From JANTGF01 sp033791445 (GTDB lineage Bacteria > Bacteroidota > Bacteroidia > Bacteroidales > VadinHA17): a stretch of 64,000 bases of DNA. Numbering within the stretch: the stretch's first letter is position 1; every line of letters begins with the position of its first letter. This document shows, piece by piece, positions 25,938 through 34,473 of this stretch. The notes under the pieces were generated by a model, which searched no databases, was not told the DNA's origin, and saw only the letters and a list, made by a program, of their open reading frames with translations. The stretch spans positions 7,915 to 71,914 of the forward strand of contig JASJGS010000198.1 in the NCBI GenBank assembly GCA_033791445.1, given 5' to 3'. The translations under genes were made by a program, and so were the position numbers.

Positions 25938-27071
25938 TTATATATTATTGATAATATCAATCAGATTTCTTGCAATATAGTTTATTTGTTTATCATCGAT
26001 TTCCGTATGAATGGGCAGGGAAAGAACAGACTTGCAAAGCTTATTGGTTATTTCAAAATCAGTTTCCAAATACTCTCGTCTAGCATATGCTTTTTGATTA
26101 TGAATTGGAACAGGATAATATATCATAGAAGGGATTGCCTTTGATGCAAGTTTTTCTTGTATTAGGTTTCGGTTAGTATTATTGATTTTTAAAGTGTATT
26201 GATGATATGTATGGTTAGACCAGGCGGCTTTAACTGGAACAGAAATACTATCATTTGATTGAAAAGCCTCATCGTATTGTTTTGCAACTCTCTGCCTAGC
26301 CATATTATATTCATCCAAATATTTGAGTTTTACTCTCAATACTGCTGCCTGAATGGAATCAAGACGGGAATTCACTCCAACATAATCATGATAATATCTG
26401 GTTTTCATTCCATGATTTACAATATATGTGATTTTCTCTGCAAGTTCATCGTTATTCGTGAATAGGGCTCCGCCATCTCCAAATGCACCCAGGTTTTTTG
26501 ATGGAAAAAAGGAAGTACATCCAATGTCTCCAATTGTACCGGCCTTCACCTTTTTACCATTCTTAAAAATGTAATCTGTTCCCGTTGCCTGAGCTGTGTC
26601 TTCTATTATAGCTAAGTTGTATTTTGTAGCGATACTATCGATTTCCTCAAGATTTGCACATTGGCCATATAAATGAACAGGAATAATCGCTTTTGTTTTC
26701 TTTGTAATAGCCTGTTCAATTTTTTCAGGATCTATTGTAAAAGTATCAGGAGTGACATCAACTAATCTGGGATTAAGGCCAAGTAAAGCAATCGCTTCGA
26801 CTGTTGCAACAAAAGTAAAGTCGGGTGAAATTACTTCATCACCAGGTTCCAACCCCAATGCCATCAGGGCTACCTGGAGAGCATCGGTTCCATTTCCACA
26901 TGGAATAACATGCTTTACCCCTAAATATGTCTCAAGATCATGGGTAAAATCTGTAACTACAGATCCATTAATGAATGCAGTAGATTCAATAACTTTATTT
27001 ATTTCAATATCAATTTCATTTTTAATTTTTTCATATTGACCTTTAAGGTCAACCATTTTTAAATTTTCCAT
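25938..27071 (-). CDS. wbpE: UDP-3-keto-GlcNAcA aminotransferase (WbpE/WlbC-type, DegT/DnrJ/EryC1 family)
   Basis: 377 residues. PLP-binding lysine Lys192 in FFPSKNLGAFGDGG, substrate-anchoring CGNGTDALQVAL near 58-69, and IIEDTAQATG (the PLP-contacting Asp). LKMVDLKGQYEKIKNEI at the start is typical of the WbpE/WlbC group. It transfers an amino group from glutamate to the 3-keto sugar. First gene of the operon; a TATTTTCG box sits just upstream on the minus strand (27100-27093). Confidence 0.92.
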   Translation of the reverse strand: MENLKMVDLKGQYEKIKNEIDIEINKVIESTAFINGSVVTDFTHDLETYLGVKHVIPCGNGTDALQVALMALGLEPGDEVISPDFTFVATVEAIALLGLNPRLVDVTPDTFTIDPEKIEQAITKKTKAIIPVHLYGQCANLEEIDSIATKYNLAIIEDTAQATGTDYIFKNGKKVKAGTIGDIGCTSFFPSKNLGAFGDGGALFTNNDELAEKITYIVNHGMKTRYYHDYVGVNSRLDSIQAAVLRVKLKYLDEYNMARQRVAKQYDEAFQSNDSISVPVKAAWSNHTYHQYTLKINNTNRNLIQEKLASKAIPSMIYYPVPIHNQKAYARREYLETDFEITNKLCKSVLSLPIHTEIDDKQINYIARNLIDIINNI

Positions 27072-27092
27072 TTATATAGATATTACAACCTA

Positions 27093-27100
27093 CGAAAATA
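27093..27100 (-). promoter_or_regulatory. Possible -7 box of the wbp operon
   Basis: TATTTTCG on the minus strand, one base from TAnnTTTG and identical to the better supported box of ald. The leader would be about 16 bases. No -33 element is visible. Confidence 0.3.
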
Positions 27101-27243
27101 ACTATTTAATCTTCACTTTTTTGAATTTTTTTAGATTAAATCTTATAAGTAGTGAAACATTAATTATTTGACATTCGTTATTAAATTAATATTAGTTTTA
27201 TGTGTTTTTTAAAGGAAATTCTTTTTAATGAGCCTTGTTTTTG

Positions 27244-27251
27244 TATTTTTG
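27244..27251 (+). promoter_or_regulatory. Possible -7 box of the HU-SPOR gene
   Basis: TATTTTTG matches TAnnTTTG, 23 bases before the GTG start. No clear -33 element. Confidence 0.35.
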
Positions 27252-27274
27252 TGTAAAATACTATTGGAATAGAA

Positions 27275-28309
27275 GTGAACATTACCGAAAATATTCAGAA
27301 TTTATTATACAGGCATGATTGTATTATCCTGCCTGGTTTTGGTGGTTTTGTGGCAAACTATAAGCCTGCAAAAGTTGATTATGACCGAAGTTTCTTCTCA
27401 CCTCCCTCAAAAGAAATAAGCTTTAATAGCCAACTACAGCATAATGATGGATTACTTATTAGTGATGTTTCTCGTTCAAGCGGACTTGCCTATATTGATG
27501 CAAAAAAGAATGTTGATGAATATGTTACCGAAATAAAATCAAAGCTGGAAAAAGGCAAGAAAGTAGTACTTGAGGAATTGGGTTCTTTCCATTTTGATAA
27601 GGAAAGTCTGCTTCAATTTGAGCCTGATCGGTCAAGAAATTACCTTGTTGACTCCTTTGGGTTAACTTCATTTGAATTTTCGGAGTTAGAAGAATATGAT
27701 GTACGAAAGAGAATTCAAACAAAACAAGTAGCAAAAGCTAGTCCAAATACCAATAGAAGAGAAATTATTAGAAGAGTATTAATTGCTGTTCCAATTCTTG
27801 TTGCACTTGTTGTTATTCCGCTGAAAACAAATATTTTGAGTCCTAAAAAAGATTATCTTTCTATGGACCCGTTTAATCAGACTGAGCTTTCAAACACTTC
27901 AACCTCAGTAGCCAAGAATGAATTGACGGCAAAGAAAGTTGATTCAGCAAGCCTGATTCCAGAAATAAAAGAGCAGAAATCAAAACCTGGAGACGAAGTA
28001 AAGTCAGAAGATTCTGAAGCTGAAATTTTATCTGAAGGCATAAATGAGAATTATAATACCGCTTCTAATAGTTCAGTTGTATCTCTCCAGTATTATATTA
28101 TTGCCGGTAGCTTCGAAAGTGAAAAAAATGCAACTCGACTACATACTAACTTGGTAAAAGACGGTTATAGTAGTAAGGTTATGGATGCAAGCAATGGTTT
28201 TTATCGTGTCGCACTTTCTGGATTTTCAAACTATTGGGAAGCGAAAAAAGGAATGCTTGAATTTCAAAAGAACTATCCCAACGAAGCTTATTGGATTTTG
28301 AAAGATTAA
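27275..28309 (+). CDS. Membrane protein with N-terminal HU-like (CCDC81-type) domains and C-terminal SPOR domain
   Basis: 344 residues from a GTG start. Residues 1-140 match the prokaryotic HU-CCDC81-like pair of domains (LLYRHDCIILPGFGGFVANY, then GKKVVLEELGSFHF). A single membrane helix follows at about 168-184 (RRVLIAVPILVALVVIPL), then an acidic, low-complexity linker, and a SPOR domain from about 272 (YYIIAGSFESEKNA to the end). The positive-inside pattern puts the HU part in the cytoplasm and SPOR, which binds glycan strands stripped of peptides at division sites, in the periplasm. Whether the HU part really binds DNA is unknown. Likely a cell-division or envelope protein. Confidence 0.85.
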   Translation: MNITENIQNLLYRHDCIILPGFGGFVANYKPAKVDYDRSFFSPPSKEISFNSQLQHNDGLLISDVSRSSGLAYIDAKKNVDEYVTEIKSKLEKGKKVVLEELGSFHFDKESLLQFEPDRSRNYLVDSFGLTSFEFSELEEYDVRKRIQTKQVAKASPNTNRREIIRRVLIAVPILVALVVIPLKTNILSPKKDYLSMDPFNQTELSNTSTSVAKNELTAKKVDSASLIPEIKEQKSKPGDEVKSEDSEAEILSEGINENYNTASNSSVVSLQYYIIAGSFESEKNATRLHTNLVKDGYSSKVMDASNGFYRVALSGFSNYWEAKKGMLEFQKNYPNEAYWILKD

Positions 28310-28417
28310 ATACCTTTCTCCCTGATTAAGAAGATATTAAATAAATATCCTAATTCCCTCTTATATTCTGAATAACCTGTAATTTAATCTCCTGTCTTTA
28401 ATTACAATAATTACTTT

Positions 28418-29239
28418 ATGAAAATTGCACTTATTCAACAGAAGTCATCTGAAGATAGAGAACTAAATCGTAATAAAGGTGTTGAGGCTGTTAAAGAAGC
28501 TGCATCAAATGGTGCAAATGTAATATGTTTTGCGGAGTTGGCTTTTGATCCATTTTACCCTCAAGTTCCTGCTACAAAAAGTGAATTGGAATTTGCTGAG
28601 CAAATACCAGGTAAAACGACTGATCTATTCACAAAACTGGCAAAAGATCTAGGGATTGTAATAGTCCTCAATATATTTGAAAAAGCAGGCGATCATACCT
28701 TCGATACTTCTCCGGTGATTAATTCTGATGGTACGATTTTAGGTAAAACCAGGATGGTTCATATTACTGATTATCCATGTTTCCATGAACAAGGCTACTA
28801 CCATCCAGGTGATAAGGGTGCCCCTGTTTACGAAACCAAATTTGGGAAGATAGGTGTAGCAATTTGTTATGACAGGCATTATCCTGAATATATGCGGGCT
28901 CTGGCACTTAATGGTGCTGAAGTAGTTATTATCCCCCAGGCGGGTGGGGTTGGTGAGTGGCCTGATGGTTTGTATGAAGCAGAAATGCAGGTTGCTGCCT
29001 TTCAAAATGGATTTTTTACCGCTCTATGTAATCGTGTTGGCAAGGAATCATATTTAACTTTTTCAGGTGAATCATTTATTTGTGATCCGGCTGGAAGAGT
29101 TATAGCAAGAGCTGGCAAAGAAAAAGAAGATATTTTATACTGCAATATTGACCTTGCTGAAGTAAATAAATCCCATGCCCGGCGCCTATTTTTTCGTGAC
29201 CGTCGGCCAGAGTTATATTCTGATTGGCTCAATAAATAA
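28418..29239 (+). CDS. Carbon-nitrogen hydrolase (nitrilase superfamily amidase)
   Basis: 273 residues. The catalytic triad is visible: Glu40 in ICFAELAFDPF, Lys110 in LGKTRMVH, and Cys150 in GVAICYDRHYPE. Cytoplasmic. The sequence resembles N-carbamoylputrescine amidase and beta-ureidopropionase relatives (HITDYPCFHEQGYYHPGD), but the substrate cannot be assigned. No polyamine or pyrimidine-degradation gene is adjacent. It ends 3 bases from the convergent metG. Confidence 0.88.
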   Translation: MKIALIQQKSSEDRELNRNKGVEAVKEAASNGANVICFAELAFDPFYPQVPATKSELEFAEQIPGKTTDLFTKLAKDLGIVIVLNIFEKAGDHTFDTSPVINSDGTILGKTRMVHITDYPCFHEQGYYHPGDKGAPVYETKFGKIGVAICYDRHYPEYMRALALNGAEVVIIPQAGGVGEWPDGLYEAEMQVAAFQNGFFTALCNRVGKESYLTFSGESFICDPAGRVIARAGKEKEDILYCNIDLAEVNKSHARRLFFRDRRPELYSDWLNK

Positions 29240-29242
29240 TTT

Positions 29243-31273
29243 CTACTTAATTTCTGCTCCGTTTTCTGATTCTTCAACCGGACTTACAAAGGTTAATTTC
29301 CCATCAGAATTTTCAGCCATTAATATCATTCCTTGAGATTCAATTCCCTTCAATTTTCTTGGTTGTAGGTTTAAAAGAACAGAAACCTGCTTCCCGATGA
29401 TGTCTTCCGCTTTATAGTATTCTGCAATACCAGAAACCACAGTTCTTTGATCAATTCCAGTATCAATCAATAGTTTGATTAATTTTTTGGTTTTCGGAAC
29501 TTTTTCCGCTTCAAGTATAGTACCTGTACGAATGTCCATTTTAGAAAAATCTTCAAAGCTAACTGTTTCTTTCATTGGGTTGTGACTTACAAGCTTTTCA
29601 TTTTGCTGTTTTGTATTCAATAATTTTTCAACCTGGGTTTTTATTTCATTATCCTCAATTTTTTGAAAAAGATGAGTTCCTTTTCCAATTTTATGGCCGG
29701 ATTTTAGAATCTGATTATCACCAATCATATTCCAATTAAAACTTTCAATCTGTAAAATATTTGAGAGCTTTTGAGTTGAAAAAGGCAAAAAGGGCGCAAG
29801 AACAATTGATAGGTTTGCAGATATTTGTAAGGAAACATATAATATGGTTTTAACCCTTTCTTCATCTGTTTTTATAGTATTCCAGGGCTCAGTATCGGCA
29901 AGATATTTATTCCCTAGTCTTGCCAGATTCATTGCTTTTTGGAGGGCTTCTCTGAAACGATAATTTTCAAGGCTATGTTCTACCTTAGTTTTTATCCTCG
30001 GAATCTCCTCCAGCGTTTCCTTATCATATGTGTTAAATTTACCAGGTTTTGGAACCTCTCCATTGAAATATTTATTGGTTAAAACAATGGCCCGATTAAT
30101 GAAGTTCCCCAATATGGCTACCAATTCATTGTTGTTCCTGGCTTGAAAATCTTTCCATGTAAAATCGTTGTCTTTTGTTTCTGGTGCATTGGCACATAAA
30201 ACGTATCGTAATACATCTTCTTTTCCTTCAAAATCCTCAAGATACTCATGGAGCCATACTGCCCAATTTCTGGAAGTGGAAATTTTATCTCCTTCGAGGT
30301 TTAGAAACTCATTGGCTGGTACGTTTTCAGGAAGATTATAACTGCCCTCAGCTTTAAGCATCGAAGGAAAAATTATACAATGGAAAACGATGTTATCCTT
30401 TCCAATAAAATGAACCATCTTTGTTTCTTCATCCTTCCAGTACTTCTCCCAATTATCGGTAAGTTCTTTGGTGGCAGAGATATAACCTATAGGTGCATCG
30501 AACCAAACATAAAGAACTTTCCCCTTTGCACCTTTAACAGGAACTGGAACTCCCCAACTGAGGTCACGACTTACAGCCCTGGGTTGCAAACCAGTATCCA
30601 GCCAGGATTTACATTGTCCATAAACATTGGTTTTCCACTCTTTGTGATCTTCAAGTATCCATTTATTTAAAAAGGGTTCATATTGATCGAGAGGTAAATA
30701 CCAATGCGTGGTTTCCTTAAGAACAGGTTTGCTTCCACTAATTGTAGATTTTGGTTGAATTAGCTCATTAGGACTAAGAGAAGTTCCACATCTTTCACAT
30801 TGATCACCATAGGCATTCTCGTTTCCACAATGTGGGCAGGTACCAGTAATGTATCTGTCAGCTAAAAACTGGCCAGCTTCTTCATCAAAATATTGTTCAG
30901 AAGTTTTCTCAATAAATTTATTTTCGTCGTATAATTTTCTAAAAAATTCAGAAGCAGTTTTATGATGAACAGGGGAAGTTGTTCTTGAGTATATGTCAAA
31001 TGCAATACCAAATTTTTCGAATGAATCTTTATTTTGTTGGTGGTACTTGTCAACAATGTCCTGTGGTGAAACATGTTCCTGGCGAGCCTTCAGGGTAATG
31101 GGTACTCCGTGCTCATCAGATCCACAAATAGAGAGTACATCAGCTCCTTTAAGGCGAAGATATCTTGTATAAATATCAGATGGGATATATACTCCCGCAA
31201 GATGCCCTATATGGATAGGACCATTTGCATAGGGTAATGCTGAAGTAATAAGATGTCGTTTAAATTTTTGCAT
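29243..31273 (-). CDS. metG: Methionyl-tRNA synthetase
   Basis: 676 residues. HIGH motif in PYANGPIHIGHLAG (residues 15-28), a zinc-binding knuckle CPHCGNENAYGDQCERC, KMSKS-equivalent KISTSRN, and the anticodon-binding helical domain. The C-terminal 110 residues form a tRNA-binding OB domain (MDIRTGTILEAEKVPKTKKL and ESQGMILMAE), the dimerising extension found in long bacterial MetRS. A TATTTTTG box is at 31313-31306 upstream. Confidence 0.98.
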   Translation of the reverse strand: MQKFKRHLITSALPYANGPIHIGHLAGVYIPSDIYTRYLRLKGADVLSICGSDEHGVPITLKARQEHVSPQDIVDKYHQQNKDSFEKFGIAFDIYSRTTSPVHHKTASEFFRKLYDENKFIEKTSEQYFDEEAGQFLADRYITGTCPHCGNENAYGDQCERCGTSLSPNELIQPKSTISGSKPVLKETTHWYLPLDQYEPFLNKWILEDHKEWKTNVYGQCKSWLDTGLQPRAVSRDLSWGVPVPVKGAKGKVLYVWFDAPIGYISATKELTDNWEKYWKDEETKMVHFIGKDNIVFHCIIFPSMLKAEGSYNLPENVPANEFLNLEGDKISTSRNWAVWLHEYLEDFEGKEDVLRYVLCANAPETKDNDFTWKDFQARNNNELVAILGNFINRAIVLTNKYFNGEVPKPGKFNTYDKETLEEIPRIKTKVEHSLENYRFREALQKAMNLARLGNKYLADTEPWNTIKTDEERVKTILYVSLQISANLSIVLAPFLPFSTQKLSNILQIESFNWNMIGDNQILKSGHKIGKGTHLFQKIEDNEIKTQVEKLLNTKQQNEKLVSHNPMKETVSFEDFSKMDIRTGTILEAEKVPKTKKLIKLLIDTGIDQRTVVSGIAEYYKAEDIIGKQVSVLLNLQPRKLKGIESQGMILMAENSDGKLTFVSPVEESENGAEIK

Positions 31274-31305
31274 TGTTGGCTAAAAAGATGGAAATAATTT
31301 TAAAT

Positions 31306-31313
31306 CAAAAATA
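31306..31313 (-). promoter_or_regulatory. -7 box of metG
   Basis: TATTTTTG on the minus strand (TAnnTTTG); predicted leader about 27 bases. No clear -33 match. Confidence 0.4.
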
Positions 31314-31368
31314 AGTGGATAAAGATAGCTAAGATATCCTAATATATTGCTGGGAACAATTCTAATTC

Positions 31369-31417
31369 ATTCAAAAATACTTGCTCCTATAGGATTATTT
31401 CAAAGTCATTTTTGAAT
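31369..31417. repeat. 10-bp inverted repeat with a central palindrome in the metG/LD-carboxypeptidase divergent region
   Basis: ATTCAAAAAT (31369-31378) and ATTTTTGAAT (31408-31417) are exact reverse complements 29 bases apart; between them TCCTATAGGA (31385-31394) is a perfect palindrome. Possible operator for either divergent gene. Confidence 0.4.
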
Positions 31418-31501
31418 CGTTTTATTTCCTGGATTTGAAAGTATTAGCTTATTCTTTAAATCTTTGGAATATTTCAGAGAGCGATATCTGAAATAAATAG
31501 A

Positions 31502-31509
31502 TAAATTTG
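31502..31509 (+). promoter_or_regulatory. -7 box of the LD-carboxypeptidase operon
   Basis: TAAATTTG (TAnnTTTG), 21 bases before the ATG at 31531. It covers an in-frame TTG at 31507, which therefore should not be taken as the start codon. Confidence 0.4.
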
Positions 31510-31530
31510 AGGTATAAAATATCCCTTATT

Positions 31531-32433
31531 ATGGTTTCACCCCCCTTATTGAAAAAAGGAGATAAAGTAGGAATTGTATCCCCGGCTGGTAAAGTAAATC
31601 AAGAGAAGGTGTTTTCTGCAATTGAGCTTTTAAAGGACTGGGGCCTAGATGTATCTCTGGGGGATAGTTCGTTAAAATCATTTCACCAGTTTTCTGGTAC
31701 AGACAAAGAAAGGGCATTTGATCTTCAGGAAATGCTGGATGATAAAAATATCAAAGCAATTTTTTCATCACGAGGAGGATATGGCACTATCCGCATTTTG
31801 GATCAGTTAGATTTTACTCAATTTAACAAGAGTCCTAAATGGATCATAGGTTTTAGTGACATTACAGCGCTTCATTCTTATGTAAACAAATTACTTAATA
31901 CAGAAAGTATTCATGGGGCGATGCCCTCAACATTTCCAGTAAGTAGAGATAATAATGAATCAATAAAGTCTCTAAAGAATCTTCTCTTTAAAGGATTTTT
32001 ATCATATAACCTGCCAGAATCTAAATTCAATCGGGCAGGTAAATCAAAGGCTCCATTAATTGGAGGAAACTTATCTATTCTATATGCTTTATCAGGAACC
32101 AGGTATGATATAAATACTAGTGGTAAAATCCTTTTTATTGAAGACGTTGGTGAATATCTGTATCATCTTGACAGGATGATGATGAATCTTAAACTGAGTG
32201 GTAAGTTAAATCACCTCGAAGGTTTGATAGTTGGAGGGTTTTCGGATATGAAAGATAATGATGATCCTTTTGGAAAGTCTCCCAACGAAATAATTTATGA
32301 ATTCTTGGAAAAATATGATTATCCGGTCGCTTTTAGTTTTCCAGCCGGTCATATGGATACTAACCTGGCGCTAACTTTTGGACGAGATATTGAATTTGAA
32401 GTAAATAAAAAGGGGGGAACAATAAAATTTTGA
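31531..32433 (+). CDS. LD-carboxypeptidase (peptidase family S66)
   Basis: 300 residues from the ATG at 31531. Catalytic Ser109 in IIGFSDITALH, the Glu in LFIEDVGEYLYH, and the His in PAGHMDTNLALTFG form the S66 Ser-Glu-His triad; GIVSPAGKV and SSRGGYGTIRIL are also family hallmarks. No signal peptide, so it is cytoplasmic and likely trims the terminal D-Ala from recycled muropeptide tetrapeptides, like LdcA; microcin-immunity MccF proteins are a less likely alternative. Its stop overlaps the TTG start of yraN by 4 bases. Confidence 0.92.
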   Translation: MVSPPLLKKGDKVGIVSPAGKVNQEKVFSAIELLKDWGLDVSLGDSSLKSFHQFSGTDKERAFDLQEMLDDKNIKAIFSSRGGYGTIRILDQLDFTQFNKSPKWIIGFSDITALHSYVNKLLNTESIHGAMPSTFPVSRDNNESIKSLKNLLFKGFLSYNLPESKFNRAGKSKAPLIGGNLSILYALSGTRYDINTSGKILFIEDVGEYLYHLDRMMMNLKLSGKLNHLEGLIVGGFSDMKDNDDPFGKSPNEIIYEFLEKYDYPVAFSFPAGHMDTNLALTFGRDIEFEVNKKGGTIKF

Positions 32434-32798
32434 ACCGGAAAGCACCGAATAAATTAGGAAAGACCGGGGAGAATATTGCCACTCGGTATTTGATAAATAA
32501 AGGGTATAAAATACTGCACCGGAACTGGTTCTTTAATAAAAAGGAAATCGATATTGTTGCACAAAAGAATAATTTGCTGGTTATTGTGGAGGTTAAAGCT
32601 CGAACTGATGATGGATTTGAAAAGCCTGGAGATTTGGTTGATAAAAGAAAGGAGAATTTCCTGGTTGAGGCCACTGATGCCTATATAAGGGAATTTGAAG
32701 TAGATATGGAAGTTCAATTTGATGTAATTTTTGTATTTTTCCATTCTGAAAAGCCCGTAATAGAGCATATTGAAAGTGCATTTTATCCTACAATCTAA
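32430..32798 (+). CDS. yraN: YraN/UPF0102 family nuclease-fold protein
   Basis: 122 residues from a TTG start that overlaps the upstream stop (TTGA), a coupling arrangement. GKTGENIATRYL, KGYKILHRNW and the endonuclease-like core EIDIVAQKNNLLVIVEVKAR (Asp, Glu-x-Lys of the restriction-endonuclease fold) are visible. The family has a Holliday-junction-resolvase-like fold, but its role is not settled. Second gene of the LD-carboxypeptidase operon. Confidence 0.9.
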   Translation: MNRKAPNKLGKTGENIATRYLINKGYKILHRNWFFNKKEIDIVAQKNNLLVIVEVKARTDDGFEKPGDLVDKRKENFLVEATDAYIREFEVDMEVQFDVIFVFFHSEKPVIEHIESAFYPTI

Positions 32799-32803
32799 TA
32801 CCA

Positions 32804-33148
32804 ATGAATGTTGAGTCGGTAAGAGAATACTGTTTAAAATTCAAAGGATGTAATGAAAGTTTTCCTTTTGATGAAACAACTCTTGTTATGAAAGTGGGAG
32901 GTAAAATGTTTGTACTAGTAAATCTGGATGAGGGGGCATCTATCAATTTGAAATGCGAACCAGAGGAGGCTATAGCCTTACGTGAAACTTACGATTCTGT
33001 AATGCCTGGTTACCATATGAATAAGAACCATTGGAATACAATCCTTTTGGATGACACCATAATGGATGAATTGATAATGAAATGGATAACCGATTCATAT
33101 CAGTTGGTCTATAATAAACTTCCATCAAAGATTAAGGATCAGATTTAA
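32804..33148 (+). CDS. MmcQ/YjbR family DNA-binding-fold protein
   Basis: 114 residues: NVESVREYCLKFKGCNESFPFDETT at the N-terminus, KMFVLVNLD in the middle and PGYHMNKNHWNTI near residue 68 are the MmcQ/YjbR (CyaY-like fold) hallmarks. Small cytoplasmic protein with no known reaction. Five bases after yraN, so part of the same operon. Confidence 0.88.
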   Translation: MNVESVREYCLKFKGCNESFPFDETTLVMKVGGKMFVLVNLDEGASINLKCEPEEAIALRETYDSVMPGYHMNKNHWNTILLDDTIMDELIMKWITDSYQLVYNKLPSKIKDQI

Positions 33149-33215
33149 TTTGGCTAAATAATTATTTACGCAGAACTATTTGAGCATTATTATCTAACTA
33201 TAAAACCTAATAATT

Positions 33216-34385
33216 ATGAATTTGAGAAATTTACTTAAGCTGAAAGTTTTTTTTCTTGCATTATTTGTTGTTGCCTTAAGTCCAACAAAACTGATAGCGC
33301 AGGAGGAGGAAAAAACACCTATTGATTTAGAACCTAATAAAATTATTGAAACGACACCTGTAAAAAGCCAGGATAGAACCGGCACATGCTGGTCTTTTGC
33401 AACTACTTCTTTTATCGAAACAGAGCTTTTTAGAATGGGCAAAGGTGAATACAATATTTCTGAGATGTTTTTTGTCAGATATGCTTATGAGAAAAAGGCC
33501 GATTTATACATTCGGTATCACGGTGCTGCAAATTTTGGCCCTGGGGGGCAGGCGCATGATGTGATGAATGTAATTCGTAATTATGGTATGACCACCGAAG
33601 AGGCATATCATGGAGTGGAATATGGGGGGAGTATTCATAATCATAGTGAGATAAACAGTGGTCTGGAAGGATTCCTGGATGGGGTCTTAAAAGGACGTCA
33701 GATAACTCCGGCATGGGAAAATGCTTTTTCAGGAATTCTGGATGCATACCTTGGACAGGTTCCAGAATCATTTTCGGTAAAAGGGAATGAATATACTTCT
33801 AAAGAATTTGCTGCTTCCCTTGAATTTAACCCGGATGATTATATAGAGATAACATCCTATATACATCACCCCTACTATAAAAGCTTTGTACTTGAAGTGC
33901 CGGATAATTGGTCAAATGATTTGTATTACAATGTACCTATTGATGAATTAATGGATATTGTAATAAATTCTTTGAAGCAGGGATACTCTGTATGCTGGGA
34001 TGGAGATATGAGTGATAAGGGATTTTCCCATAAAAAGGGCCTGGCTATTGTTCCCATGAAAAGCTGGAGCGAAATGAATAGTGAAGAGGTAGATTCTGTT
34101 TTTTCAAATACCATAACAGAGAAGCAGATTACAATGGAGATGAGGCAGGAGTCCTTTGATAACTATAAGGTTACCGATGACCACCTCATGCATCTGACAG
34201 GTCTTTTTAAGGATAATAACGGGAATAATTTCTTCCTTACAAAGAATTCCTGGGGTGCAAAAAGCAATGATTTCGGTGGGTTTTTGTATATGTCAGATGC
34301 ATTTTTACGTTTACATACGGTTGCAATTTTAGTGCATAAGGATGCTATCCCAAAACAGTTAGCGAGAAAGTATTCAGCTAAATAG
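33216..34385 (+). CDS. Exported C1 (papain/bleomycin hydrolase-type) cysteine peptidase
   Basis: 389 residues with a signal peptide (hydrophobic run about 10-27, IAQEEE after it). Catalytic Cys58 in DRTGTCWSFATTSFIE, the His in DDHLMHLTGLFKD and the Asn in FLTKNSWG. The large insert between Cys and His and the KNSWG ending match the aminopeptidase C/bleomycin hydrolase group rather than classical papain, but unlike cytoplasmic PepC it is exported. No T9SS C-terminal domain is present, so it is probably periplasmic. Confidence 0.9.
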   Translation: MNLRNLLKLKVFFLALFVVALSPTKLIAQEEEKTPIDLEPNKIIETTPVKSQDRTGTCWSFATTSFIETELFRMGKGEYNISEMFFVRYAYEKKADLYIRYHGAANFGPGGQAHDVMNVIRNYGMTTEEAYHGVEYGGSIHNHSEINSGLEGFLDGVLKGRQITPAWENAFSGILDAYLGQVPESFSVKGNEYTSKEFAASLEFNPDDYIEITSYIHHPYYKSFVLEVPDNWSNDLYYNVPIDELMDIVINSLKQGYSVCWDGDMSDKGFSHKKGLAIVPMKSWSEMNSEEVDSVFSNTITEKQITMEMRQESFDNYKVTDDHLMHLTGLFKDNNGNNFFLTKNSWGAKSNDFGGFLYMSDAFLRLHTVAILVHKDAIPKQLARKYSAK

Positions 34386-34386
34386 G

Positions 34387-34423
34387 CTTTTATTATTTGG
34401 GAATACAGACATTCGAATAAAAG
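34387..34423. terminator. Weak hairpin between convergent genes
   Basis: CTTTTATT (34387-34394) and AATAAAAG (34416-34423) can pair across a 21-base loop, between the C1 peptidase and LuxE-like genes. The stem is short and AT-rich; it may serve as a bidirectional terminator. Confidence 0.3.
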
Positions 34424-34473
34424 AGATTGGAAGGAAATCTACATTGGTTAAAGAGATAGCTTCAGGAAGTAAA

